In this document: piece by piece, positions 36,069 to 45,467 of the stretch
Layout of the letters: each line of letters opens with the position of its first letter
Position numbering within the stretch: the stretch's first letter is position 1
Assembly: GCF_007625115.1 (NCBI RefSeq)
Contig: NZ_VMNH01000005.1
Location: 372,001-436,000 of the forward strand
Source of the DNA: Sedimenticola selenatireducens
Lineage (GTDB): Bacteria > Pseudomonadota > Gammaproteobacteria > Chromatiales > Chromatiaceae
DNA length: 64,000 nt
Direction: 5' to 3'
Made by a program: the position numbers and the translations under genes
Notes under the pieces: generated by a model
Seen by the model: only the letters and a program-made list of their open reading frames with translations
Told to the model about the DNA's origin: nothing
Database searches by the model: none

Positions 36069-36887
36069 TTACATTGCCCTTAGCTGAGCCATCACCTCAG
36101 CCGTCTCCGGCCGCACACCACGCCACAAGAAAAACGACTCGGCCGCCTGTTCAACCAGCATCCCCAGCCCATCCAGTGCCCGGGTGGCGCGGTGTTGCTG
36201 GCCCCAACGTACAAAGGCGGTGGGTTCGCTGCCGTACATCATGTCGTAGGTCCAGCCACCGGGGGCCAGCAGGTTATCTGGAAGCGGAGGCACCTCGCCT
36301 GTTAATCCGGCTGCTGTGCCGTTGATGATGAGATCAAACTGGCGACCATCCAGCTCATCCAGTCCAATCCCCTCAACAGGGCCTAACGACCCTAACGCAT
36401 CGGCAAGCTGCCGCGCCTTCCCTGCGGTGCGATTGGCAATGACCAGTTTTTCGGGGCCACACTCCAGTAATGGCCTGACCACACCCTTCGAGGCCCCGCC
36501 AGCACCTAACAGGAGGATGCGACAGCCACTCAGCAGATAGCCGTGATTGACGGAAAGATCCCTTACCAGCCCGGCTCCATCGGTGTTATCGCCCCGGATG
36601 CGGCCATCTTCGAGTTGAATCAGCGTATTTACCGCACCGGCACTCTCGGCTCTTAGGCTCCTTTCGTCTGACAGTGCCCAGGCCTGTTCCTTGAAGGGGA
36701 CGGTCACGTTAAGCCCACATCCTCCGGTGGCGAAGAAGTTTCGGACATCCGCTTCAAAACCGCCTAGCTTACCGAGCAGTCGTTCATAGGTGAGTGATTC
36801 TCCGGTCTGCTGGGCAAATGCGGTGTGAATCAGTGGTGATTTACTGTGTTCAATGGGATTGCCAATGACGGCATAGCGATCGGTCAT
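36069..36887 (-). CDS. aroE: Shikimate dehydrogenase
   Basis: AroE reduces 3-dehydroshikimate with NADPH in aromatic amino-acid synthesis. The 272-residue protein begins [21 protein letters not shown], has the catalytic Lys/Asp pair in [11 protein letters not shown] and [11 protein letters not shown], the Rossmann motif [13 protein letters not shown] and the NADP-specificity loop NRTAGKA. Full length and intact. It is about 80 bases upstream-divergent in order from hemB but on the same strand, following it. Confidence 0.97.
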   Translation of the reverse strand: MTDRYAVIGNPIEHSKSPLIHTAFAQQTGESLTYERLLGKLGGFEADVRNFFATGGCGLNVTVPFKEQAWALSDERSLRAESAGAVNTLIQLEDGRIRGDNTDGAGLVRDLSVNHGYLLSGCRILLLGAGGASKGVVRPLLECGPEKLVIANRTAGKARQLADALGSLGPVEGIGLDELDGRQFDLIINGTAAGLTGEVPPLPDNLLAPGGWTYDMMYGSEPTAFVRWGQQHRATRALDGLGMLVEQAAESFFLWRGVRPETAEVMAQLRAM

Positions 36888-36966
36888 GGTCTGTTTTTTT
36901 GTTGGAAAGATGTCGTATTCAAAAGGGTTAGAGTCAGTATTGATTCCGTGGCCCGCGAAAGGGATG

Positions 36967-38488
<1,522 letters not shown>

Positions 38489-38754
38489 GCTGGGTAGAGT
38501 TCCACCTCTACATCTTTCTGAATATTCCTACAAGCAGGTAGGGGATTGGTGCGGGTGCGCACCTGTGCCGAGGATTAAACTTATGCACATCACGTCTTTA
38601 TATTTACGAATTCAAGAAGCCTATTCTGTTTTTTAACTACCTCAGAAAAAGTGCTTCAGTTATTCAGTGTGGCAACCGATACAGGGCTCATGGTTCAGTA
38701 ATTTAGCTTTCAATACCTTGTCGAGGGACTAACAGGGTTACCGGAGATAGTCAG

Positions 38755-39414
38755 ATGGGACAGAGTGGTTTACTTTCAATAAAAAGAGATCAGATTTTAA
38801 TCGTGATACTGCTGATGATCTCTTCGTTCTCAGTTATGGCGGAGCAGCTTGCAGGCCCGCAGCAGGTGATCCAGCGTATCTCTGACGAGTTACAAACCGT
38901 CTTGATGCAGAATCAAGAGCAGATGAAGAGTGACCCCTCCTTTGTTTATCAATTGGCTAATGATGTCTTGATACCCCATGTGGATTTTGGTCATGTCTCC
39001 AGCCTGGTTCTGGGAAAGTACTGGCGCAGGGCCACTGATGAGCAAAAGCAGGAATTTTCTCATCAGTTTCAACGGCTGTTAGTACGGACCTATTCTACCG
39101 CTTTCAAGGAGTTCCAAGGCTGGGAGATCAGTTATACGCCTTTGCGGATGAATGAGGGTGATCAGGATGTGGCTGTCCATACCAAGGTTAATCGTGATGG
39201 GGCACCCCCGGTTGATGTGGTCTACCAAATGCACATAAAGGACGGTGGCTGGAAGGCCTATGATGTCAAGATTGAGGGCATCAGCTTGGTTACGAACTAT
39301 CGCAGCAGTTTCGCAAAAGAGGTGCGACGGAGTGGTATGCGGGGGTTGATAGAGCGGATAACCGAACTTAATGACCGCCGTGGAAGGCAAGTGACGAGTA
39401 GCAGTCAGACTTGA
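38755..39414 (+). CDS. mlaC: Phospholipid-binding protein MlaC (Ttg2D family)
   Basis: A 219-residue periplasmic protein with a signal peptide (ILIVILLMISSFSVMA, cleaved near A-EQL) and the MlaC/Ttg2D domain: GQFSHQF-like QEFSHQFQRLLVRTYSTAF and a C-terminal YDVKIEGISLVTNYRSSFA. MlaC shuttles phospholipids between the outer-membrane MlaA complex and the inner-membrane MlaFEDB. None of the other mla genes is nearby, so this is a stand-alone copy, either the sole mlaC or a paralogue. Confidence 0.9.
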   Translation: MGQSGLLSIKRDQILIVILLMISSFSVMAEQLAGPQQVIQRISDELQTVLMQNQEQMKSDPSFVYQLANDVLIPHVDFGHVSSLVLGKYWRRATDEQKQEFSHQFQRLLVRTYSTAFKEFQGWEISYTPLRMNEGDQDVAVHTKVNRDGAPPVDVVYQMHIKDGGWKAYDVKIEGISLVTNYRSSFAKEVRRSGMRGLIERITELNDRRGRQVTSSSQT

Positions 39415-39539
39415 TAGGAAGAATCGGCGTCAAAAAAAATAAAAAAGTCAAAAAAATGTCTACAGTTTTAATTACGCCTGCCGTTAAGGTAATTGAAGGT
39501 TAGGTCTGCTTCACAGATGAATCAGACATGGCAAAGGGT

Positions 39540-39666
39540 ATATTGTAAACAGAGGCGACGGTTCTATTGGATGTTGTCCAATCTATCGGTCCTTCGTTGT
39601 AACTCCTCCGGCGCTTATACGGCGCTTTCCGGGCTCATCCCCTCCCCAGATGAGTCCGTTTTTTTT
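39540..39666 (+). ncRNA. Candidate small RNA with C-rich loops
   Basis: Between mlaC and tsaC no gene is supported, but the stretch contains a hairpin ATTGGA-TGTTG-TCCAAT (about 39568-39584), an unpaired AACTCCTCC and a terminator hairpin whose loop is CCCTCCCCA. Unpaired CUCC/CCUCC motifs resemble anti-Shine-Dalgarno seeds of regulatory RNAs. TATATT near 39540 might be a -10 box, but no good -35 is seen. The alternative is a long 3' untranslated region of mlaC. Confidence 0.3.
39631..39666 (+). terminator. Rho-independent terminator
   Basis: GGGCTCATC (39631-39639) pairs with GATGAGTCC (39649-39657, one G-U pair) around a 9-base loop and is followed by G and eight T residues. It faces the converging tsaC gene, so it ends the plus-strand transcript of mlaC or of a small RNA. 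Confidence 0.85.
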
Positions 39667-39696
39667 ATCCCACTTAAACATTCATGAATTAACCGA

Positions 39697-40263
39697 TTAC
39701 CCGCGAATCACGCGGCCTGATAGGGCGTCCCTGATTGTGGACGGTCTTAGACTATCTCCTAACGGCCCACTGATGATGTAGTTCACGCCATCTCCCAGCC
39801 GCTGATGGACTTGCAATGCCGATGTGGCGGGATGCTGCCCTGAACGATTCGCACTGGTCGAGACGAGAGGCGAGTCACAGGCTCGGCAAAGTGCTGAAGC
39901 CAGAGGGTGAGCGGTAACGCGAACGGCAAGGGTCTGGTGTATGCCAGTCAGCCAGAAAGGTAGGTTATCAGCAGCAGGTAGCAGCCATGTGTTAGGCCCA
40001 GGCCAACTGTCCCAGACAGGCTTCATGTGATCATCATCTAAGGGTTTGATAAACGGTATTAACTGTTCGTAATCAGCCGCAATTAAAATCACCCCTTTTT
40101 CGATCGGCCGCTGTTTGAGTTGGAGCAGGTGCTCCATACTCTGCTGGTTCAGTGGGTCACAGCCTAAGCCGTAAACAGCCTCTGTAGGGTAGGCGATGAG
40201 GCCGCCATCATTAAAACAGCGGGCAGCCTCTCGCAATTTCCAGGGGCTCAGTGATAATGCCAT
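39697..40263 (-). CDS. tsaC: Threonylcarbamoyl-AMP synthase TsaC (YrdC)
   Basis: TsaC makes threonylcarbamoyl-AMP from threonine, bicarbonate and ATP for the t6A modification of ANN-decoding tRNAs. The 188-residue size and sequence fit the short YrdC form: GGLIAYPTEAVYGLGCDP, the KQRPIEKGVILI loop and SPLVSTSANRSGQHPA. The start is 11 bases after purE on the same strand. High confidence. Confidence 0.95.
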   Translation of the reverse strand: MALSLSPWKLREAARCFNDGGLIAYPTEAVYGLGCDPLNQQSMEHLLQLKQRPIEKGVILIAADYEQLIPFIKPLDDDHMKPVWDSWPGPNTWLLPAADNLPFWLTGIHQTLAVRVTAHPLASALCRACDSPLVSTSANRSGQHPATSALQVHQRLGDGVNYIISGPLGDSLRPSTIRDALSGRVIRG

Positions 40264-40274
40264 TTGATCCGGGA

Positions 40275-40775
40275 TTACAGGGATGCCTGCAATTTTGCAT
40301 CTTTCTCTATTACGCTGGCGGCATTCGCTTCGCGGTCGGTCTTGATGCGTGTTGCCAGTTCAGGATCAGAGAGCGCCAGGATCTGCGCCGCCAAATAACC
40401 GGCATTCTTAGCACCAGCTTTACCCACAGCAACGGTTGCCACGGGGATACCGCCGGGCATCTGTACGGTAGACAGCAGCGCATCCATACCCTGCAGTGGC
40501 CCGGCATCCAGTGGAATACCAATCACAGGTTTCAGGGTTAATCCAGCCACGGTACCGGCCAGATGGGCCGCCAGTCCCGCCGCACAGATGAAGGCGGCAC
40601 AGCCGCGTGAATCGGCGTCTTTGACGTAACTATGTGTGACATCGGGGGTGCGATGTGCCGAAGTGATTTTTGCTTCAAAAGGGATGTCGAGGGATTTGAG
40701 AACATCCATCGTAGACTGCAGGACCGGCAGGTCAGAGTCAGATCCCATCAGAACAGCTACAAAAGGTTTACTCAT
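40275..40775 (-). CDS. purE: N5-carboxyaminoimidazole ribonucleotide mutase PurE
   Basis: PurE (class I) moves the carboxylate of N5-CAIR to C4 in purine synthesis. The 166-residue protein has [10 protein letters not shown], the catalytic [13 protein letters not shown] loop and [12 protein letters not shown]. The usual partner purK is not in this window; tsaC follows instead. ATG at 40775. Confidence 0.97.
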   Translation of the reverse strand: MSKPFVAVLMGSDSDLPVLQSTMDVLKSLDIPFEAKITSAHRTPDVTHSYVKDADSRGCAAFICAAGLAAHLAGTVAGLTLKPVIGIPLDAGPLQGMDALLSTVQMPGGIPVATVAVGKAGAKNAGYLAAQILALSDPELATRIKTDREANAASVIEKDAKLQASL

Positions 40776-40992
40776 GGTTCACTACCCATTATCGAAAAAA
40801 AATGAGCAATGAACGATACCTGAAATAGTTTGCCTCGGCTACGTTTTCAGTATCGCCTCGCCCATAAAAAGAAATATATTCCTTATGTTTTATCAATGCA
40901 TTATCCACTTGGCCTCTGTTTGTATAGAGGTCTAGTACGGGGGGCGCGTTTGGCGGCTTCCTAATGAGAACGGCATCAGAGGGCGCGGTGAA

Positions 40993-42705
40993 ATGCAAAT
41001 GCTCATACAAATAGTTTCTGCTGTCCCCAAAGTGATGGGCATCCTTGTGCTCTGCTTTTCCATGGGGGTAGATGCTGGGACTTCAAATGAGATAGAGATG
41101 GGGATATCTGAGTACGCGGATACGAGTCGTTCTCACCTTAAATCCGCAACGGATTTGCCGGCTAAAAATCGAGTTAGTAGTTCCACTGCAGATCACTCCG
41201 AATTTAAAGAGTTACAGGGCCCTTTTACCAGTGGTCCCGAAGTAACCGAGGCCTGCCTGAGTTGTCACAACAAGGCGGGTCAACAGTTTATGAAAGGTAT
41301 CCATTGGACTTGGGAGTACAAGCACCCGGTCACGGGTCAGACCCTGGGTAAGAAGAATGTGGTGAATAACTTTTGCACCAATGCCCGGGGTAATGAAGGG
41401 ATGTGTGCACAGTGCCACGCCGGTTATGGCTGGAAAGATGAAGGTTTCGATTTTAATGACCAGACCAAAATAGATTGTCTGGTCTGCCATGATTCAACGG
41501 GCAGCTATTACCGTACTCCAAACTCGAAAGGTAATGCGGCCTGTTCCATTATGTTCGAGGGAAAGCAGCCGATTGATTGGAACAAGGTCGCGCAAAGTGT
41601 GGCGCTACCCACGCGTTCAAACTGTGGTACCTGCCACTTCTACGGGGGTGGAGGGGACGGAGTAAAACACGGAGATCTCGATTCATCGCTGAAGCATCCT
41701 GACAAGGCTCTGGATGTGCATATGGATGCCGGAGGTCTCAACTTCAGTTGTACCGAATGTCACCAGGGTGAAGGCCACAAGTGGTCAGGCAGCCGCTATA
41801 ACATGGATGCCAAAGATGAAGAGGGCGTCGGTAAGCCGGGGCAGCGGCGTCTGGTTGCTACCTGTGAAAGTTGCCATGGCCATTCGCCACATCCAGGGAA
41901 CAATCTCAAAGCGGTGAAACTGAATGGCCATACGGACCGAGTTGCGTGTCAAACCTGCCATATTCCGGCTTTTGCGCGGGGTGGTGTGGCGACAAAAACG
42001 GATTGGGATTGGCGCACAGCAGGCAAACTTAAAAATGGTGAAGGTTTTAATCTGAAGGGGTACACCCAGGGCAACGGAGAGCATCGCGCGATTTATAAAT
42101 CAATCAAAGGTGATTTCAAATACGGTGAAAATTTAACGCCAAGCTACGCCTGGTTTGATGGTGTGATGAACTACACCACAATTGAAACAACGTTTGATCC
42201 AAAAGCGGGGCCGGTAGAAATTAATGGCTTTAACGGTGCTTATGATGATGAAAAATCACGTATTTGGCCGTTCAAAAAAATGCACGCTACCCAGCCTTAC
42301 GATAAAGGGAATAATACCCTGGTCTATATGCACCTCTGGGGCGAGGATGAGAGTGCCTTCTGGGGTAACTATGATTTTGGTAAAGCGATCAAAGTGGGCA
42401 TGGAAAAGAATAACAAGCCGTATTCTGGAGAGCATGGCTTTGTGGATACGGTCTCATACTGGCCGATTACGCATATGGTCGCGCCTAAATCAGAGGCCCT
42501 TAATTGTTCCGGATGTCATGCAAAAGAGGGCAGGTTAAGTGAATTGAGTGGATTTTATATGCCAGGTAGAGATGGCTTTGGATGGCTGGACATACTGGGC
42601 TATCTTGCTGTGATTGGGGCCCTTTTGGTTGTACTGGTACATGGCGTCATTCGGTTTGTTATGTGTAAAAAGAGAGTCACTGAGCATTGCAAGGCTGAGG
42701 AGTAA
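40993..42705 (+). CDS. Membrane-anchored octahaem cytochrome c (tetrathionate reductase OTR family)
   Basis: A 570-residue exported cytochrome with a signal sequence (residues 10-28) and eight CxxCH sites at about Cys88, 138, 162, 211, 253, 291, 319 and 505. The order and the CHAGYGWKDEGFDF segment (candidate Lys148 haem ligand) fit the octahaem tetrathionate reductase family of Shewanella, which can also reduce nitrite and hydroxylamine in vitro. A C-terminal membrane helix (ILGYLAVIGALLVVLVHGV) anchors it, unlike the soluble Shewanella protein. The cytochrome b gene follows 5 bases later, so quinol-linked reduction is likely; the physiological substrate is not shown by sequence. Confidence 0.88.
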   Translation: MQMLIQIVSAVPKVMGILVLCFSMGVDAGTSNEIEMGISEYADTSRSHLKSATDLPAKNRVSSSTADHSEFKELQGPFTSGPEVTEACLSCHNKAGQQFMKGIHWTWEYKHPVTGQTLGKKNVVNNFCTNARGNEGMCAQCHAGYGWKDEGFDFNDQTKIDCLVCHDSTGSYYRTPNSKGNAACSIMFEGKQPIDWNKVAQSVALPTRSNCGTCHFYGGGGDGVKHGDLDSSLKHPDKALDVHMDAGGLNFSCTECHQGEGHKWSGSRYNMDAKDEEGVGKPGQRRLVATCESCHGHSPHPGNNLKAVKLNGHTDRVACQTCHIPAFARGGVATKTDWDWRTAGKLKNGEGFNLKGYTQGNGEHRAIYKSIKGDFKYGENLTPSYAWFDGVMNYTTIETTFDPKAGPVEINGFNGAYDDEKSRIWPFKKMHATQPYDKGNNTLVYMHLWGEDESAFWGNYDFGKAIKVGMEKNNKPYSGEHGFVDTVSYWPITHMVAPKSEALNCSGCHAKEGRLSELSGFYMPGRDGFGWLDILGYLAVIGALLVVLVHGVIRFVMCKKRVTEHCKAEE

Positions 42706-42710
42706 TCGAC

Positions 42711-43379
42711 ATGGTCAAACGAGAGAAGCACGCGGTTACTATCTATACTCGTTATGAACGATTTTGGCACTGGTCACAGGCAGCGCTGATCTTTATGCTC
42801 GCTTTTACGGGCTTTGGTCTGCATGGCACGCATGCTCTTTTACCCTTTGAAAAGGCGGTGATGTTGCATACCTTCTCGGCGATTGCATTGATACTGTTAT
42901 GGATCTTTACTACCTTTTGGAATTTTACTACGGGTAACTGGCGACAATTTTTGCCGCATACCAAAGGACTTTTTGCCGTCATTCGTTATTATGCGTGGGG
43001 CATTCTTTTCGGAGAAGAACATCCACATAAAAAAACCTTAAGGAGAAAACAGAATGCACTCCAGGGTCTAGCCTACCTGACATTCATGGTCATAATCGGT
43101 CCTGCATTGTGGATTACCGGCATCATCTATCTTCTTTACGATGTGTGGAATGAAATCCCCGGTGCGGCAGATGGGTTGTTTATTGTGGCCGCTCTACATA
43201 CGGCTGCCGCTTTCCTAATGGTGACATTCGTTATTGTTCATATCTACATGACTACAACAGGAAAAACACCCCTGCATTACATCAAGACAATGCTTACAGG
43301 GGTTGAGAATGTGGAGCTTACAGAAGTGGAACGAGCCTATTTGGCCGAGGAACATCCAGATAGGTTGAAGGACGCATAG
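42711..43379 (+). CDS. Cytochrome b561-type quinol-oxidising subunit
   Basis: A 222-residue membrane protein with four to five helices and histidines placed for two b haems: YERFWHWSQAALI (first helix), AVMLHTFSAIAL, AALHTAAAFLM and FVIVHIYMTTTGK. This is the thiosulfate-reductase/formate-dehydrogenase type of cytochrome b. It directly follows the octahaem gene, with GAGG overlapping that gene's end as its ribosome site, so it should transfer electrons between the quinone pool and the octahaem protein. Confidence 0.88.
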   Translation: MVKREKHAVTIYTRYERFWHWSQAALIFMLAFTGFGLHGTHALLPFEKAVMLHTFSAIALILLWIFTTFWNFTTGNWRQFLPHTKGLFAVIRYYAWGILFGEEHPHKKTLRRKQNALQGLAYLTFMVIIGPALWITGIIYLLYDVWNEIPGAADGLFIVAALHTAAAFLMVTFVIVHIYMTTTGKTPLHYIKTMLTGVENVELTEVERAYLAEEHPDRLKDA

Positions 43380-43517
43380 CACCCATGTGACCCTATGATG
43401 TACTCGTACGCTGCGTACTTATTTTGGCAAGACTAGAAACATGCAATCCTACTGTGAAGCATTTATTGGTAAGATGGCGTTCAACTAAATAATCAATGCA
43501 ATAAGAGAGTTATCACC

Positions 43518-43841
43518 TTGCCTGATGAAAAACTGAAAAAACTTTGTGATAACGCAACCGCAGCACATGCGCGCATTCAGCAGGAATTTATAACGATCAA
43601 TCCCATCGTAGGGGTCAGCCAACATATGCGGCAGAATGGTGTACCAGCTGATGCGATGACCATAGAGTGTTTCGGTAGTGACAAGCGCATTATTCTAGTA
43701 CTGCATGATCAGGCGCCTGACCTTATTAGCTATCAGCTCACATATAAAGATAAAGACCCCGAGAAGGCATTTATGCGTATTCCATTTAGTGAGATGACGG
43801 CAGATAAATTATATGAATTGATTAAAGAGTATTTCGCCTAA
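43518..43841 (+). CDS. Small hypothetical protein downstream of the octahaem operon
   Basis: A 107-residue soluble protein that I do not recognise. It starts at a TTG (43518) with AGAGAG upstream, and has an alpha/beta layout (KRIILVLHDQAPDLISYQL, then a C-terminal helix MTADKLYELIKEYF). There are no haem motifs or signal peptide. The 140-base gap from the cytochrome b gene leaves open whether it belongs to that operon. Frame and codon use support a real gene. Confidence 0.6.
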   Translation: MPDEKLKKLCDNATAAHARIQQEFITINPIVGVSQHMRQNGVPADAMTIECFGSDKRIILVLHDQAPDLISYQLTYKDKDPEKAFMRIPFSEMTADKLYELIKEYFA

Positions 43842-43903
43842 CTTAAAATCAGGGCGTTCTTCAATATATTTGCACCACAAGAATAGGGTTTCAGTAAGCG
43901 CAG

Positions 43904-44878
43904 TTAAACAGGCTTCCCACACTGAATACAAAACTTGTTTCCTTGAATAATGTCACCCCCGCAATAGATGCAATATTTGGATGATTGCTGATCCGGTTTA
44001 ACGGGATTTGGTGAAAGCGTCTGTTTGAGCTCTTCAATCAAGCGATCAACACCGTTATGAAAATAGGGTTCGGCCGGTATGGGAATGGCATTTCGAAAGG
44101 CCAGCAGTTTTATACTGTTTGGAAGCTGTGCTTCATCAGGGTTAGTGGCATTTTTTACCAGCACAGGAATGATAGGAATCTGTTGCTTAAGCGCAGTTTC
44201 TATTTCAACTTTGACGGGATCGTTGTCGCGTTCCAGGCGGCGTTGCCCCGCACTGTTTTGTGCTTCTAGCCATTCGGGGCCAATGACCACCAGGAAGACA
44301 CTGCACCCTTCAATACTTTTGCTGATGTGATCACGATAATCGACACCCGCGGGTATAGAGTCGACATCACGGAAGATCGTCGCCTTACCAAACTCATTGT
44401 TTAGGCGGTCGCAGATACGGCCGGTGATTTCGCGACTGTCATCACGTCGATAAGATATAAAGATGGAACCTTTGGGCTTTGCTTTAACGGGCGCTGGTTT
44501 ATAGCTTGTTTGTTCCGATAGTTGTGTCTGTTTACCGATAAACTTAACGTAAAGATATTGACTTGGCTTGACGATTGAATTAATCGATTTTTCGAAGCCT
44601 TTGAGTGTGAAAATCTCTTTTATTGTTTCGGGTGAACGATCGCCGCATTCAATAGAAATATCGTCATTAGGATTCAGAGTGAGCTGTAGCGGCTCACTTT
44701 TATAAAAATCAAGTTTGACGCCGACGGCATGCTTACCAGGCGGAAGTTGAAATTGTTTGCTTTGGCCCGCCTTAATTGTACCAACGGCCTTGTTATCTAC
44801 CGTGATGGTGAATTGGCGCAGTTGATTAGAACTGGTCTTGTTCCTTTTGAAGGTAATGAAGGCAGAGGATTGACTCAT
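43904..44878 (-). CDS. TIR-domain protein with C-terminal zinc ribbon
   Basis: A 324-residue three-part protein. Residues 1-125 form a beta-rich N-terminal region (TITVDNKAVGTIKAGQSKQF) of unknown type, perhaps a sensor. Residues 138-285 are a bacterial TIR domain: GSIFISYRRDDS, IFRDVDSIPAGVDYRDHI and CSVFLVVIGPEW, with a candidate catalytic Glu in VKVEIETAL, which would fit an NAD-cleaving TIR. A zinc ribbon with Cys303, 306, 317 and 320 ends the chain. Start at ATG 44878 has AAGGA eight bases upstream. It is 22 bases after the zinc-ribbon membrane gene and the two form an operon divergent from a patatin gene. Confidence 0.85.
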   Translation of the reverse strand: MSQSSAFITFKRNKTSSNQLRQFTITVDNKAVGTIKAGQSKQFQLPPGKHAVGVKLDFYKSEPLQLTLNPNDDISIECGDRSPETIKEIFTLKGFEKSINSIVKPSQYLYVKFIGKQTQLSEQTSYKPAPVKAKPKGSIFISYRRDDSREITGRICDRLNNEFGKATIFRDVDSIPAGVDYRDHISKSIEGCSVFLVVIGPEWLEAQNSAGQRRLERDNDPVKVEIETALKQQIPIIPVLVKNATNPDEAQLPNSIKLLAFRNAIPIPAEPYFHNGVDRLIEELKQTLSPNPVKPDQQSSKYCIYCGGDIIQGNKFCIQCGKPV

Positions 44879-44900
44879 AGGAAGATCCTTTCCCGTTTTG

Positions 44901-45230
44901 TTACATATCACTGCTGATTATGAAGTAGACCAGCATGATGCCCAGGCTGACATAGAGCCACAACTTACCGACATCTTTCTTCTCTTCTGACTCGCCTTGG
45001 GCAAGATAGATAATGCCCATGATCAGGCCAATGAAGGGGATAAAGATCGAGGCCGCGAGGATGCCATATTTCATTCCATCAGGAACTGTAGGCTGTCCTT
45101 GGTCAATCTCAACCACATCATTGACAGGGTTTTTAATGGGGTCATTTGTTGAAGCGCTTAGCTGATGCCGGCAGTTACCGCAGAATTTAGCGCCTTCAGG
45201 ATTTTCAGTTCCACACTCTGGACAAAACAC
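44901..45230 (-). CDS. Zinc-ribbon membrane protein
   Basis: A 109-residue protein with an N-terminal zinc ribbon (MFCPECGTENPEGAKFCGNC, two CxxC pairs), a polar linker and two C-terminal membrane helices (YGILAASIFIPFIGLIMGII and LWLYVSLGIMLVYFII). The start is a GTG with an excellent GGAGGGA six bases upstream. The matching zinc ribbon on the C terminus of the TIR protein encoded next suggests the two may share a partner or assemble at the membrane. No further function can be read. Confidence 0.78.
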   Translation of the reverse strand: MFCPECGTENPEGAKFCGNCRHQLSASTNDPIKNPVNDVVEIDQGQPTVPDGMKYGILAASIFIPFIGLIMGIIYLAQGESEEKKDVGKLWLYVSLGIMLVYFIISSDM

Positions 45231-45360
45231 GTCGACTCCCTCCTTATCAGTCCCACATTTATTATCCTTATGTTAGCAGCCTAATTGGCATCAGGCGGAT
45301 GGTTTGATCTCTCTGTTGGGCTGCTATCTTATTACACTATAAATACTAGACTACTTACCT

Positions 45361-45395
45361 GATTACAACAGGCTGGTGTAATCGTGGGCTATAAT
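45361..45395 (+). promoter_or_regulatory. Candidate operator and -10 box before the patatin gene
   Basis: A perfect inverted repeat GATTACA (45361-45367) / TGTAATC (45377-45383) with a 9-base spacer is followed by TATAAT (45390-45395). The repeat covers the -35 zone of that -10 box, the normal place for a repressor or activator site. It lies in the 237-base gap shared with the divergent zinc-ribbon/TIR operon. Confidence 0.4.
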
Positions 45396-45467
45396 AAACG
45401 GTCAGAGTGACATGGAGGAAGCGTGTCACCTCGAGATTGATAGAGGTGTTGCGAAAAGGGAATAATA

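Noticed and set aside
39493-39687. 64-residue plus-strand frame before tsaC
   Set aside because: It covers a clear terminator hairpin and has no conserved features.
40789-41010. 73-residue minus-strand frame between purE and the octahaem gene
   Set aside because: No ribosome site or family features, and it occupies the probable promoter region of the octahaem operon.
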